Positions 9,598 through 18,630 of a stretch of 64,000 nucleotides of DNA are shown piece by piece (position 1 is the first letter of the stretch; the number at the start of each line of letters is the position of its first letter). The notes below the pieces were generated by a model that was given only the letters and a program-made list of their open reading frames with translations, made no database searches and was not told the DNA's origin. Source of the DNA: Bradyrhizobium lupini (GTDB lineage Bacteria > Pseudomonadota > Alphaproteobacteria > Rhizobiales > Xanthobacteraceae); assembly GCF_040939785.1 (NCBI RefSeq), contig NZ_CP162553.1:3658001-3722000 (forward strand), read 5' to 3'. Position numbers and translations under genes: made by a program.

Positions 9598-10563
9598 ATG
9601 GCATCGAATCTGGACACGCTCGTCACGGTTTTCGGCGGATCGGGGTTTTTGGGCCGGAATGTGGTCCGTGCACTGTGCCGGCGCGACTACCGGGTCCGGG
9701 TCGCGGTGCGGCGGCCGGAGCTGGCCGGCTACCTCCAGCCCTCCGGCAAGGTCGGGCAGGTCCACACCGTGCAGGCGAACGTGCGCTATCCGGCCTCAAT
9801 CGAGGCGGCGCTGCGTGATTCGCAGGTCGTGATGAATCTGGTCGGCATCCTGGCCGAGGGTGGCGCGCAGAGTTTTGACGCCGTCCAGGCCAAGGGCGCC
9901 GAGACCGTCGCCAAGGCGGCCGCGGCCGCCGGGGCACAGCTGATCCATGTCTCGGCGATCGGCGCCGACGCGGAATCGCCCTCGCGCTATGCCAGGGCCA
10001 AGGCGGCCGGAGAAGCCGCGGTCCTGGCCGCGGTGCCGTCGGCGACGATCTTCCGCCCCTCCGTGATGTTCGGCCCCGAGGACCAATTCACCAACCGCTT
10101 CGCGGCGCTGGCGCGGATGTCGCCGGTGCTGCCGCTGATCGGCGGCGACACGAAGATGCAGCCGGTCTATGTCGGCGACGTCGCCACCGCGGTCGCGGAT
10201 GCCGTCGACGGCAAGGCCAAGGCGGGCGCGACCTACGAGCTCGGCGGCCCGGAAGTCCTGACCATGCGCGAGATCATCGAGGCCATTCTCGCGATTGCCG
10301 ATCGCAAGCCGATGCTGATGCCGCTGCCGTTTGGCCTCGCCCGCTTCAAGGCCAACTTCCTGCAATTCGCGCCGGGCGCGCTGAAGCTGACGCCGGACCA
10401 GGTCACGCTGCTCGCGCGCGACAATGTCGTGTCGGACGCGGCGAAGGCCGCTGGGCTAACGCTGGAAGGCCTCGGCATCGCGCCCGACTCGCTTGAAGCG
10501 ATCGCCCCGCAATATCTCTGGCGTTTCCGCGCCGCCGGGCAATTCCAGCGCAAGAGCGCGTAA
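9598..10563 (+). CDS. NAD(P)-binding SDR-like protein of the NDUFA9 family
   Basis: A 321-aa extended/atypical SDR. The dinucleotide motif VFGGSGFLGRNVV lies at the N-terminus, followed by NLVGI, HVSAIGAD and a YARAKAAGE segment in place of the catalytic Tyr-x-x-x-Lys. This pattern marks the complex I NDUFA9-type subfamily, thought to be structural rather than an active reductase. The ATG at 9598 is preceded by AGGA at 9 nt, better placed than for the ATG at 9589. It converges on uppP. Confidence 0.85.
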   Translation: MASNLDTLVTVFGGSGFLGRNVVRALCRRDYRVRVAVRRPELAGYLQPSGKVGQVHTVQANVRYPASIEAALRDSQVVMNLVGILAEGGAQSFDAVQAKGAETVAKAAAAAGAQLIHVSAIGADAESPSRYARAKAAGEAAVLAAVPSATIFRPSVMFGPEDQFTNRFAALARMSPVLPLIGGDTKMQPVYVGDVATAVADAVDGKAKAGATYELGGPEVLTMREIIEAILAIADRKPMLMPLPFGLARFKANFLQFAPGALKLTPDQVTLLARDNVVSDAAKAAGLTLEGLGIAPDSLEAIAPQYLWRFRAAGQFQRKSA

Positions 10564-10596
10564 CCATCCCCGCAGTCAATTGTTTGAAGTTCGGGG

Positions 10597-11403
10597 TTAC
10601 CGCCCCAGTGCCAGCGCGATCAGGCCGAGGGTGCCGACGATCACGCGCCACCAGGCGAACACCACGAAGCCGTGGCGGGTGACGTATTCCAGGAACGTCT
10701 TCACCACGATGATCGCGGTGACGAACGACACCACGAAGCCGATCGCGACGATGCCCATGTGGTCCATCGTCATCTCGGAGCGGTTCTTGTAGAAATCGTA
10801 GGCGAACGCGCCGATCATGGTGGGGATGGCGAGGAAGAACGAGAACTCCGCCGCCGCGCGCTTGTCGGCCCCGAGGAACATCGCCGCGACGATGCTGGCA
10901 CCGGAGCGCGACACACCCGGGATCATCGCGATGCACTGCGCGATGCCGATATAGAGATACATCAGCAGCGGAAACCGGGTGGCGTCATGCTCGCGCGCCT
11001 TGAGATCGAGCTTGTCGACCCAGAGCAGGATGGCGCCGCCGACGATCAGCGAGAAGCACACCACCCACGGATTGAACAGCATGCTCTTGATGTACTTGCC
11101 GGCGACGAGACCGACGATGACGGCGGGCAGGAACGCCACCAGCACGCCGATCACGAAGCGACGTGCATAGACGTCACCCGTGAACATGCCGATCGCGACG
11201 TCCCACAATTTCTTGAAGTACAACACGACGATCGCGAGGATCGCGCCGAGCTGGATCAGGACCGTAAACGAATCCCAGAACGCGCCTTCGCCGAGATGGA
11301 AAAAGCGCTCGGCAAGCAGCAAATGGCCGGTCGAGGACACGGGAAGGAACTCGGTCACACCCTCGATGATGCCGAGGATCACTGCCCGTATTGCATCTGA
11401 CAT
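10597..11403 (-). CDS. uppP: undecaprenyl-diphosphate phosphatase
   Basis: UppP/BacA dephosphorylates undecaprenyl pyrophosphate to recycle the lipid carrier for peptidoglycan and LPS O-units, and its overproduction gives bacitracin resistance. The 268-aa product has about eight membrane helices and both signature motifs: GVTEFLPVSSTGHLLL near residues 15-30, and PGVSRSGAS in the second half. The ATG at 11403 begins the conserved MSDAIRAVILGIIEG. The longer in-frame extension from 11529 is not conserved-looking. Confidence 0.96.
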   Translation of the reverse strand: MSDAIRAVILGIIEGVTEFLPVSSTGHLLLAERFFHLGEGAFWDSFTVLIQLGAILAIVVLYFKKLWDVAIGMFTGDVYARRFVIGVLVAFLPAVIVGLVAGKYIKSMLFNPWVVCFSLIVGGAILLWVDKLDLKAREHDATRFPLLMYLYIGIAQCIAMIPGVSRSGASIVAAMFLGADKRAAAEFSFFLAIPTMIGAFAYDFYKNRSEMTMDHMGIVAIGFVVSFVTAIIVVKTFLEYVTRHGFVVFAWWRVIVGTLGLIALALGR

Positions 11404-11573
11404 ATTTACGGTCCATTTCGGCTGGAAAAGCGGGGCTCTTCTCGCCCATCCGCTCCCTTGCTGCAATCGCAAAATGCGGCGTCGCGCCCTTGCTTCGCGG
11501 TTTTGAATGACTAGTGTGGCGCCGCACAAAACATTGATGGATTCTTAAGCACCATCACATAGTCAAAGGCTTC

Positions 11574-12266
11574 ATGTTTACGCTGTTTCATCATCCGTTC
11601 TGTCCGCATTCGCGGTTCATCCGCCTGATCGCGGGAGAATACGGGCTTGAGCTGAAGCTGATCGAAGAGCGCAGCTGGGAGCGGCGCGAAGCATTTCTGC
11701 TGCTCAATGCGGCGGGCACGACGCCCGTCCTGGTGGACGACGAGCAGCCGCCGATCCCGGGCGCGGCGATCGTCGCCGAATATGTCGACGAGGCCTATGG
11801 CTCCGAGATGGGACTGAAGCGCCTGATGCCGGACACGATCGGCGAACGCGTCGAGGTCCGCCGGCTGATGGCCTGGTTCAACGAAAAGTTTTTCGAGGAA
11901 GTCTCCCACCCGCTCGTCACCGAGCGCATCTACAAGCGCTTCATGAGCGAGGACAACGGCGGCGGCCCGCCCTCGGCCGACGTGATGCGTGCCGCCAAGG
12001 CAAACGTGCGCTATCATCTGGCCTATATCGGCTGGCTGGCGCAGACGCGTAATTTCCTCGCCGGCGACCGGCTCACCTACGCGGATCTCGCCGCCGCGGC
12101 GCACCTCTCGGCGATCGACTATCTGGGCGACGTGCCATGGAGCGAGGACGACGCGGCAAAGGCGTGGTACGCGCGGGTGAAATCCCGCCCGTCGTTCCGT
12201 CCGCTGTTGAGCGAATGGCTGGCGGGCGTGCCGGCGTCGCGGACCTACGTGGACCTGGACTTCTGA
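11574..12266 (+). CDS. glutathione S-transferase family protein
   Basis: A 230-aa GST. The thioredoxin-fold N-terminal domain (residues 1-80) starts [13 protein letters not shown] and has the cis-Pro segment TTPVLVDDE. An all-helical C-terminal domain contains [19 protein letters not shown], the GST N-capping/Asp motif. The substrate cannot be told. Its 3' end overlaps the likely start of queG, so the two are probably cotranscribed. Confidence 0.88.
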   Translation: MFTLFHHPFCPHSRFIRLIAGEYGLELKLIEERSWERREAFLLLNAAGTTPVLVDDEQPPIPGAAIVAEYVDEAYGSEMGLKRLMPDTIGERVEVRRLMAWFNEKFFEEVSHPLVTERIYKRFMSEDNGGGPPSADVMRAAKANVRYHLAYIGWLAQTRNFLAGDRLTYADLAAAAHLSAIDYLGDVPWSEDDAAKAWYARVKSRPSFRPLLSEWLAGVPASRTYVDLDF

Positions 12267-13405
12267 ACTCCGATCCGACCGAACTGAAGACGGCGCTGGC
12301 AAACGAAGCACGTGCGCTCGGCTTCGACTGCATCGGCATTACGGCGCCCGGCACGATCGAAAGCGCCGGAAAACATTTTCTCGAATTCATCGCATCCGGC
12401 GGCCATGGCGACATGGACTGGCTCGCCGCGCAGCCGGAGCGCCGGGTCGATCCCCGCGGGCTGTGGCAGGACGTGCGCAGCGTCATCATGCTCGGCGTCA
12501 ATTACGGCCCCGACCAGGATCCGCTCGCGATCCTGCAACAGCGCACGCGCGCGGCGATCTCGGTCTATGCGCAGGGCGACGACTATCACGACCTCATCAA
12601 GAAGCGCCTGAAGGCACTGGCGCGATGGCTGGTCGCGACCGCAACTTGTGAGGTGAAGCCTTGCGAAGTGAAAGTATTCGTCGACACTGCGGCCGTGATG
12701 GAGAAACCGCTGGCGCAAGCCGCGCATCTGGGCTGGCAGGGCAAGCACACCAATCTGGTCTCGCGCGAATTCGGCTCGTGGCTGTTTCTCGGCGCGATCT
12801 ACACCACGCTGGAACTGCCGCGCGACGACGCCGAGATCGATCATTGCGGCTCGTGCCGGGCGTGCCTCGACATCTGCCCGACCGCGGCCTTTCCCGCGCC
12901 CTACAGGCTCGATGCGCGGCGCTGCATCTCGTATCTCACCATCGAGAACAAGGGCCCGATCCCGCGCGAATTTCGTAAAAGCATCGGCAACCGCATCTAT
13001 GGTTGCGACGATTGCCTCGCCGCCTGTCCCTGGAACAAGTTCGCGCAGGAGGGCCGTGAGGCCAAGCTCGCCGCACGTGACGCTTTGCGCGCGCCAGGTC
13101 TTGCCGAGCTCGCACGGCTCGACGACGCTGCGTTTCGCGCGCTGTTCACCAAATCGCCGGTGAAACGCATCGGCCGCGACCGCTTTTTGCGCAACGTGCT
13201 GATCGCGATCGGCAACTCCGGTGATGCGGCACTGGCGGACGAGGCGCGGCGATTGCTGGAGGATGAGAGCGCGCTGGTACGCGGGGCTGCGGTATGGGCG
13301 CTGGGGCAGTTGGTGCCGCGGGATGAGTTCGAAACGATGAGAGCAACCGCCATAGCGCGCGAGCGTGATGACGGCGTGCGCGAGGAGTGGGAGCTCGCTT
13401 CCTAA
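12215..13405 (+). CDS. queG: epoxyqueuosine reductase
   Basis: QueG reduces epoxyqueuosine to queuosine at tRNA wobble G34, using cobalamin and two [4Fe-4S] clusters. The protein has an N-terminal cobalamin-binding domain ([21 protein letters not shown]), ferredoxin-like motifs [12 protein letters not shown] and [10 protein letters not shown], and a HEAT-like tail ([20 protein letters not shown]). The exact start is uncertain. The ATG at 12215 lies inside the end of the GST gene. Homology to the family begins at about 12260, where no standard start codon exists. Confidence 0.93.
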   Translation: MAGGRAGVADLRGPGLLNSDPTELKTALANEARALGFDCIGITAPGTIESAGKHFLEFIASGGHGDMDWLAAQPERRVDPRGLWQDVRSVIMLGVNYGPDQDPLAILQQRTRAAISVYAQGDDYHDLIKKRLKALARWLVATATCEVKPCEVKVFVDTAAVMEKPLAQAAHLGWQGKHTNLVSREFGSWLFLGAIYTTLELPRDDAEIDHCGSCRACLDICPTAAFPAPYRLDARRCISYLTIENKGPIPREFRKSIGNRIYGCDDCLAACPWNKFAQEGREAKLAARDALRAPGLAELARLDDAAFRALFTKSPVKRIGRDRFLRNVLIAIGNSGDAALADEARRLLEDESALVRGAAVWALGQLVPRDEFETMRATAIARERDDGVREEWELAS

Positions 13406-13410
13406 TCCTC

Positions 13411-13518
13411 GGTGTCATGCCCCGGCTTGACCGGGGCATCCAGTACGCCGCGGCCTATCGATTCAATCACGAGCGCCGCGGAGTACTGGATCGCCCGGTC
13501 AAGCCGGACGATGACACC
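13411..13518. repeat. intergenic palindromic repeat, family A copy 1
   Basis: Long inverted repeat with ends GGTGTCAT and ATGACACC and inner arms around CCCCGGCTTGACCGGG, CCAGTACGCCGCGG and their complements. It lies between queG and the next gene. A second copy is at 14912-15013. It can fold as a long imperfect hairpin and carries no ORF. Confidence 0.8.
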
Positions 13519-13605
13519 GTTGTTGTGGTAAGAGCGCTTCGCGCCTCCTCACCACGAGGATTGAGCATCTTGATTTCCCCGCACGTTCCTCCAAGCTCGC
13601 GCGTC

Positions 13606-14403
13606 ATGACAAACATGCCTTTCTTCACCCGCGACGGCGACACATTCCACCCGACGGAAGTCGCCAATGGGCCGTGGGATCCGACATCGCTGCACGGACG
13701 CGTCATCGTCGGCCTGCTCGGCTTCGCCATCGAGGAGCGCCATTCCGGTCCTGAATTCGTGCCGGCGCGGCTGACCGTCGATATGTTTCGGCTGCCCACC
13801 ATCGACAAGCCGATCGAGGTGACGACACGGCTGGTGCGCGACGGGATGCGCATCCGCGTCGTGGAAGCAGAGTTCTTTTCCGGCGGCATCGGCATGGCGC
13901 GCGCCTCGTGCCAGCTGTTACGGCGAACGCAGAATCCCGACGGCAATGTCTGGTCGCCGCCGAACTGGGACGTGCCGAAGCCGGCCGACATTCCCAAGCC
14001 GACCGATCCCAGGCTCGGCATGAACGGCAAATGGACCACGCGACCGATCGTCGGTCACATGGGCTCGCTCGGGCCACGAAAGCTCTGGATGAGCGAGGTG
14101 CGCGAGCTGGTCGCGGGCGTGCCGATGACGCCGTTCGTCCATGTCGCCACCGGCGCGGACTTCGCCAGTCCGTTCGCGAACGCCGGCGACAAGGGGCTCG
14201 GCTACATCAACAGCGACGTCACGATCTATCTGCACCGCCTGCCGGTGACGAACTGGATCGGCTTCGAGGTGGTGAACCACCAGGCCACCGACGGTGTGGC
14301 GATCGGCGAATGCTGGCTCTATGACGAGCAGGGCCCGATCGGCACCGCCACTGTCGCGGCGCTGGCGCAGCGCAAGCCGATGGTAAATCCGTCGAAGCGG
14401 TAG
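13606..14403 (+). CDS. acyl-CoA thioesterase-like protein (TesB/HGG-type hot-dog)
   Basis: A 265-aa protein with two hot-dog-like halves. The N-terminal half has TSLHGRVIVGLLGFAIEE and FVPARLTVDMFRLP, typical of thioesterase-superfamily (PF13622-type) domains. The C-terminal half has ASPFANAGDKGLGYINSDVT and a GECWLYDEQGPIGTATV ending like TesB proteins. The substrate is unknown. The start at 13606 is the first ATG after the repeat element, with no good ribosome site. ATG at 13615 is an alternative. Confidence 0.72.
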   Translation: MTNMPFFTRDGDTFHPTEVANGPWDPTSLHGRVIVGLLGFAIEERHSGPEFVPARLTVDMFRLPTIDKPIEVTTRLVRDGMRIRVVEAEFFSGGIGMARASCQLLRRTQNPDGNVWSPPNWDVPKPADIPKPTDPRLGMNGKWTTRPIVGHMGSLGPRKLWMSEVRELVAGVPMTPFVHVATGADFASPFANAGDKGLGYINSDVTIYLHRLPVTNWIGFEVVNHQATDGVAIGECWLYDEQGPIGTATVAALAQRKPMVNPSKR

Positions 14404-14420
14404 GTGCGCAAGAACGACGG

Positions 14421-14888
14421 CTAACCCAAATGTCGCTTCATCTCCGGCCGCGCCCTGAGCTCCGCGCCCTGTCTGGCGACGATCTTCGCAATCCGTTCCG
14501 GCGCAAACTTCAAATCGACAAACGCCGGCGCGGTGTTGGCGACCTCGTGATAGCTGACGATCCTTCCGTCCCGGAGCGTCATGATCGCCACGCCCTCGAA
14601 CATCGCCCGCGCGCCATCAGCCTCCGGCAAGATCGAGCGATAGCTGAACGTGTAGCGCGCATAGAGCGTGGTGCCGTTCGACACCGGGTCGTGCATGTCC
14701 CAGCGAAAGTCGGTCGCCGTGCGATAGAACCAGTCGTCGATCATCGCGGCGATCTTCTCGCGGCCGGCGAAGGCGCCATAGAACACGTCGTGATAGACGC
14801 CGTCCTCGGTGAAGAGATCCGCAAAGGCTTTTCCGTTGCGTTGTTCGACGGCGTCGCAGAAGGCGCGCAGCATGGCGGTGGTGGTCAT
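14421..14888 (-). CDS. SnoaL-like/NTF2-fold protein
   Basis: A 155-aa protein of the nuclear-transport-factor-2 fold: MLRAFCDAVEQRNGKAFADL, then FTEDGVYHDVFYGAFAGREKI, then beta strands with RDGRIVSYHEV. These are hallmarks of SnoaL-like polyketide cyclases, limonene-1,2-epoxide hydrolases and many enzymes of unknown role. The start at 14888 has GGAGA 7 nt upstream. No adjacent gene narrows its substrate. Confidence 0.75.
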   Translation of the reverse strand: MTTTAMLRAFCDAVEQRNGKAFADLFTEDGVYHDVFYGAFAGREKIAAMIDDWFYRTATDFRWDMHDPVSNGTTLYARYTFSYRSILPEADGARAMFEGVAIMTLRDGRIVSYHEVANTAPAFVDLKFAPERIAKIVARQGAELRARPEMKRHLG

Positions 14889-14911
14889 CGGCGATTCTCC
14901 CCTCCCATTCT

Positions 14912-15013
14912 CAGTCATGCCCCGACCGGGGCATCCAGTACGCCGCGGCTTCTCGGCTTGAGCACGAGCGCCTCTGGAATACTGCATCGCCCGATCAAGT
15001 CGGGCGATGACAC
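14912..15013. repeat. intergenic palindromic repeat, family A copy 2
   Basis: Shares GTCATGCCCCG, GGGGCATCCAGTACGCCGCGG and the closing CGGGCGATGACACC with the copy at 13411-13518. One inner arm is shorter and diverged. It sits between the SnoaL-like gene and the hydrolase gene. Confidence 0.78.
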
Positions 15014-15032
15014 CGAGTGCTGGGTGACGATT

Positions 15033-15845
15033 TCACCCGATCTCGGCCACGGCGGCAAGAATGCGGGCGATGTCCTGCGGGCGCGAGAGGCGGTGATCGC
15101 CGTCCTGGATCATGGTCAGCACGACGTCGTCGGCCGGCAGGCGATGGGTCAGGGCGAACGCGTGCTGCCAGGGCACGTCAGGATCCTGCGCACCTTGCAG
15201 GATGCGGACGGGACAGCCGAGATCGATGGCGCTGCCGAGCAGGAGGTGGTTGCGTCCCTCCTCGATTAGATTCCGCGTGATCGGATAGGGCAAGCCGTCG
15301 CCATAGTTCGACGGTCTCAGCCAGACGCCTTTGGTCTCGATTTCTTTCTTCACCGCGGCCGGAAAATTCTTCCACATCAGCTCCTCGGTGAAATCGGGCG
15401 CCGGCGCGATCAGCACCAGGCCCGCCAGCGAGGCTTTGGCTTGCAGTTTCTTTTGCCGCTTTTTGATCTCGCGCGCGAGCAGCAGCGCCATCCAGCCGCC
15501 CATGGACGAGCCGATCAGGATTTGCGGGCCGTCGCAGAACCGCTCGAATACCGCGACGCTTTCCTCGAGCCAGCGCCCGATGGTTCCGTCGACGAAATCG
15601 CCACCGGATTCGCCGTGGCCGGAATAATCGAACCGGACCACGGCGCGGCCGTGATCCCGGGCCCATTCGTCCAGCGCCACGGCCTTGCTGCCCTGCATGT
15701 CCGACTTGAAACCGCCGAGCCAGACCAGCCCAGGTCCTTGACTTGATTCTTGGGCCGCGCGGCGGCGCACCGCGATCCGGCGTGCGGACGGGCCTTCGCC
15801 CACATCGATGAAGTCGAGCACGGCATCGGGAATTGGGTGATTCAT
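15033..15845 (-). CDS. alpha/beta hydrolase, ABHD10-like
   Basis: A 270-aa alpha/beta hydrolase: oxyanion region WLGGFKSDM, strand motif VVRFDYSGHGES, nucleophile elbow GSSMGGW, acid Asp in LQGAQDPDVPW and His in DGDHRLSRPQD. The FKSDM/GSSMGGWMAL pattern resembles ABHD10-type thioesterases and acyl-glucuronidases. The substrate is unknown. It stands alone and is divergent from infC. Confidence 0.82.
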   Translation of the reverse strand: MNHPIPDAVLDFIDVGEGPSARRIAVRRRAAQESSQGPGLVWLGGFKSDMQGSKAVALDEWARDHGRAVVRFDYSGHGESGGDFVDGTIGRWLEESVAVFERFCDGPQILIGSSMGGWMALLLAREIKKRQKKLQAKASLAGLVLIAPAPDFTEELMWKNFPAAVKKEIETKGVWLRPSNYGDGLPYPITRNLIEEGRNHLLLGSAIDLGCPVRILQGAQDPDVPWQHAFALTHRLPADDVVLTMIQDGDHRLSRPQDIARILAAVAEIG

Positions 15846-16094
15846 GGAACGTTTACTCTGGCTGTGCGGTTTGAGCTGTCCGGACGTGCTCCGCAGCGCA
15901 GCCGGACGTCGTCATTGGCCCTTTGGGACGCTTGCGGAACAGAAGCAAGGTGTCTATGTCCCTCTGCGTGCCCCGCCGTGGCCAAAATGCCTCGCATTTG
16001 AGGCTTTTTCGACCGCCGCACGAGCGATTGCTTGCCGGCAACCGTATCTTCCTGCAAAATAGCCGCCTCTTTTCATAACTTTGGAGAACCACCC

Positions 16095-16634
16095 ATTCGC
16101 CGTCCAAATAAAGCCCCGCCCACTGCCGCCAAAGACGGGCCGCGCATCAATGACGATATTCGCAATGCGCAGATCCAGCTGATCGATCAGACCGGTGACA
16201 ACAAGGGCACCATCGAGACCGTCGCGGCTATCCGCTTGGCCCAGGAAGCCGGCATGGATTTGGTCGAGATCTCGCCGAACGTCAGCCCTCCCGTCTGCAA
16301 GATCATGGACTACGGGAAGTATAAGTATTCCGCGCAGAAAAAAGCCGCCGAAGCCCGCAAGCGGCAGAAGATCGTCGAGATCAAGGAGATCAAGCTCCGC
16401 CCGATGATCGACGACCACGATTACGAAGTGAAGATGCGCGCCATGCAGCGGTTCTTCGAAGAAGGCGACAAGGTCAAGATCACCCTGCGCTATCGTGGCC
16501 GCGAAATGGCGCACCAGGAGATCGGCACCAAGCTGCTCGACAAGATCAAGACCGACGTCGCCGAGCTCGCCAAGGTGGAGCAGGACGCGCGGTTCGAGGG
16601 CCGTCAGGTCGTCATGGTGCTGGCGCCGCGCTGA
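16095..16634 (+). CDS. infC: translation initiation factor IF-3
   Basis: IF-3 binds the 30S subunit, prevents premature 50S joining and checks initiator tRNA and start codon. The 179-aa protein carries both domains ([14 protein letters not shown] and [25 protein letters not shown]; then [19 protein letters not shown]). There is no ATG or GTG at the expected start. ATT at 16095 lies 8 nt after GGAG and gives the expected opening RRPNKAPP. An ATT/AUU start on infC is the classical basis of autoregulation, since IF-3 discriminates against it. A terminator follows. Confidence 0.95.
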   Translation: MRRPNKAPPTAAKDGPRINDDIRNAQIQLIDQTGDNKGTIETVAAIRLAQEAGMDLVEISPNVSPPVCKIMDYGKYKYSAQKKAAEARKRQKIVEIKEIKLRPMIDDHDYEVKMRAMQRFFEEGDKVKITLRYRGREMAHQEIGTKLLDKIKTDVAELAKVEQDARFEGRQVVMVLAPR

Positions 16635-16661
16635 CGCTGGTTCTTTAGGCTGAAGAATTCA

Positions 16662-16701
16662 ACGGCCCGTCCGGATCTCCGGCGGGCCGTTTTGTTTTTT
16701 T
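16662..16701 (+). terminator. Rho-independent terminator of infC
   Basis: The stem ACGGCCCG/CGGGCCGT is extended inside by CCGG/CCGG with a 4-nt loop and followed by TTTGTTTTTTT. It lies 28 nt after the infC stop. This shows that infC can be transcribed separately from rpmI-rplT. Confidence 0.9.
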
Positions 16702-16751
16702 GCCTCTCCCGCTTGCGCAAGAGAGAGCGCACCGTCCTCTGGAGGCGATAA

Positions 16752-17156
16752 TTACGTCCTCGTCGCATGCCAGGTGCCGCTGCACTGATCGCCGGAGATG
16801 ATACCCCTCCACGAACCGGCGCCGTTCACGCCAGCGAGGCGGCCGCCGCCGCTGGCATGGGAGGCCCCGACCGAGACCTGGACCGCGACGGTACCGCTGC
16901 GATTGACCTTGCCGGAGACCCGACCGCCGCCGGCGGACGACACCCGGCTGCCGGTGACGGTGAAGGGGACGCTGTAGCCCGAGCTGCAATTGCCGCGGGT
17001 GGTGGCGAAGGTGACGTTCCAGACGCCGTCATAGCCGCGGATGCGCGCATTGGCACTCGACGGAAACGCGGCCATGGCGAGCACGGCCAACAGCGCCAGG
17101 CAGCGCGGACGAGCGACATCAGTCAAGGACGACAGCGTTTGGGAAAAAGGGGGCAT
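16752..17156 (-). CDS. small secreted protein, unknown function
   Basis: A 134-aa product with an N-terminal signal sequence (LALLAVLAMAAFPSSANA) and a mature Gly/Ser-rich beta domain (GYDGVWNVTFATTRGNC, GGGRVSGKVNRSGTVAVQV, GSWRGIISGDQCSGTWHA). Two cysteines could form a disulphide. AGGA lies about 5 nt before the ATG at 17156. An upstream ATG at 17246 is less likely. It lies on the opposite strand between infC and rpmI, splitting that cluster. Confidence 0.7.
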   Translation of the reverse strand: MPPFSQTLSSLTDVARPRCLALLAVLAMAAFPSSANARIRGYDGVWNVTFATTRGNCSSGYSVPFTVTGSRVSSAGGGRVSGKVNRSGTVAVQVSVGASHASGGGRLAGVNGAGSWRGIISGDQCSGTWHATRT

Positions 17157-17426
17157 TCTGGTCCTGCTCCGGGTCACACGGCTCGGACATGAGGTTAGCA
17201 ATTCCGGATAGTCGCCGGCTAGGTTCCACCGGTTCATCGTTGCCAATTCGCCCGTCCTCTGTCATAAGCCCAGCCTTCATTGCCCGGCTGATTAAGGGCT
17301 GCCGTGGCGGTGTCCGTGCGGGTTTCGCGCTTGTTCGTAAAACCTGAGCACAATCAACGCTCTAACGAGCATTTTGACGGCCAGCCGCCTTTGCGGGCGG
17401 ATTTCTATGGCCATTAGGAGAGCCAA

Positions 17427-17627
17427 ATGCCCAAGCTGAAGACCAAATCGGGCGCTAAAAAGCGCTTCAAGGTGACTGCCACCGGCAAAGTGATGTTCGC
17501 TCATCGCAGCAAGCGTCACGGCATGATCAAGCGGACGAAGAAGCAGATCCGGCAGCTGCGCGGCACCGCCGTGCTGTTCAAGACCGACGGCGACAACGTC
17601 AAGAAGTACTTCTTGCCGAACGCCTGA
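17427..17627 (+). CDS. rpmI: 50S ribosomal protein L35
   Basis: A 66-aa, highly basic product, [20 protein letters not shown] at the start and FLPNA at the end, matching L35 throughout. TAGGAG precedes the ATG. It is followed by rplT after 81 nt, the usual operon. In E. coli rpmI-rplT is controlled by L20. No equivalent leader structure is obvious here. Confidence 0.97.
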   Translation: MPKLKTKSGAKKRFKVTATGKVMFAHRSKRHGMIKRTKKQIRQLRGTAVLFKTDGDNVKKYFLPNA

Positions 17628-17708
17628 TCGCGTCCACGATCATTGCCACCCGCGCCGCGGCTTTCGCGGCGATCCGAACATCAAGTCATCTTTCGAAGGA
17701 TTTTTGTC

Positions 17709-18068
17709 ATGGCTCGCGTCAAACGCGGTGTGACCGCCCACGCCAAGCACAAGAAAGTCTACAAGGCCGCCAAGGGTTTCCGCGGCCGCCGCAAGAACAC
17801 GATCCGCACCGCCAAGCCGGCGGTCGAGAAGGCTCTCGTCTATGCCTTCCGTGATCGCAAGCGCAAGAAGCGGACGTTCCGCGCGCTCTGGATCCAGCGC
17901 ATCAACGCCGCCGTGCGTCCGTTCGGCCTGACCTACAGCCGCTTTATCGATGGCATGGCCAAGTCCGGGATCACCGTGGACCGCAAGGTGCTGTCGGATC
18001 TCGCGATCAACGAGCCCGCGTCGTTCCAGGCGATCGCCGAGAAGGCCAAGGCCGCTCTGGCGGCCTGA
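17709..18068 (+). CDS. rplT: 50S ribosomal protein L20
   Basis: A 119-aa L20: [39 protein letters not shown], and the C-terminal [19 protein letters not shown]. It binds 23S rRNA early in 50S assembly and acts as an autoregulator in other bacteria. GAAGGA lies about 8 nt before the ATG at 17709. Its stop is two bases from the stop of the convergent gene at 18070. Confidence 0.97.
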   Translation: MARVKRGVTAHAKHKKVYKAAKGFRGRRKNTIRTAKPAVEKALVYAFRDRKRKKRTFRALWIQRINAAVRPFGLTYSRFIDGMAKSGITVDRKVLSDLAINEPASFQAIAEKAKAALAA

Positions 18069-18069
18069 G

Positions 18070-18480
18070 CTAGCGGCCGGCTCCGCCGGCCTTCAGCGCG
18101 CGTTGCGAGTAGCGCTGGGCGACCTCCGCCCGGCAGAATGCCGTGAACGACAGATACATGGTGCCGGATTTATTCCGGTACTTCCGGTCGCACACGCGCA
18201 TCTCGCGTTGGTAAGCCTGTTTCCGCACCGTGTTGAGGCCGGGCACGAAGTCCGCCTCGCATTTCTTCTCGACGGCGGCGCCGAGCTGGACATCGCCGCT
18301 CGCGGTCAATTGGCAATCCTGAAACACCTTCATCGCGCTTTCGCAGCCCTTCTGGGCACCGATGGTGTCGACGACCTCGTCCAGCGTCATGGACTTCTCC
18401 ATGCAGACCATGGCGCGCGCCGGGGTGCTCGCGACCAAGAGAACGACGGCGAGAGCAGCCAGACCGGATCTTGAGAGCAT
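18070..18480 (-). CDS. small secreted cysteine-rich protein, unknown function
   Basis: A 136-aa product with a clear signal peptide ([20 protein letters not shown] then ARAM) and six cysteines in the mature part ([33 protein letters not shown]), suggesting a disulphide-stabilised periplasmic protein. I recognise no family. It is convergent with rplT, with practically no gap, and divergent from pheS. Confidence 0.7.
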   Translation of the reverse strand: MLSRSGLAALAVVLLVASTPARAMVCMEKSMTLDEVVDTIGAQKGCESAMKVFQDCQLTASGDVQLGAAVEKKCEADFVPGLNTVRKQAYQREMRVCDRKYRNKSGTMYLSFTAFCRAEVAQRYSQRALKAGGAGR

Positions 18481-18630
18481 CGCGAAAGTCTCCTCGTATC
18501 CTCCTTGGTGCCAGCCTCCCGCGCGAGGTTCAACCCAGCCGCTCGTCAGCCCGAATGACCGGCTTTTCGCTTGACGTTACGGCCTTCGGGCGGCGACAAC
18601 CCAGCCGAATTTGGCAGCAGGGATTTGACC

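Noticed and set aside
18571..18598. TTGACG with a poor -10 as a pheS promoter
   Set aside because: The hexamer 17 bp downstream (CGACAA) is too far from any -10 consensus.
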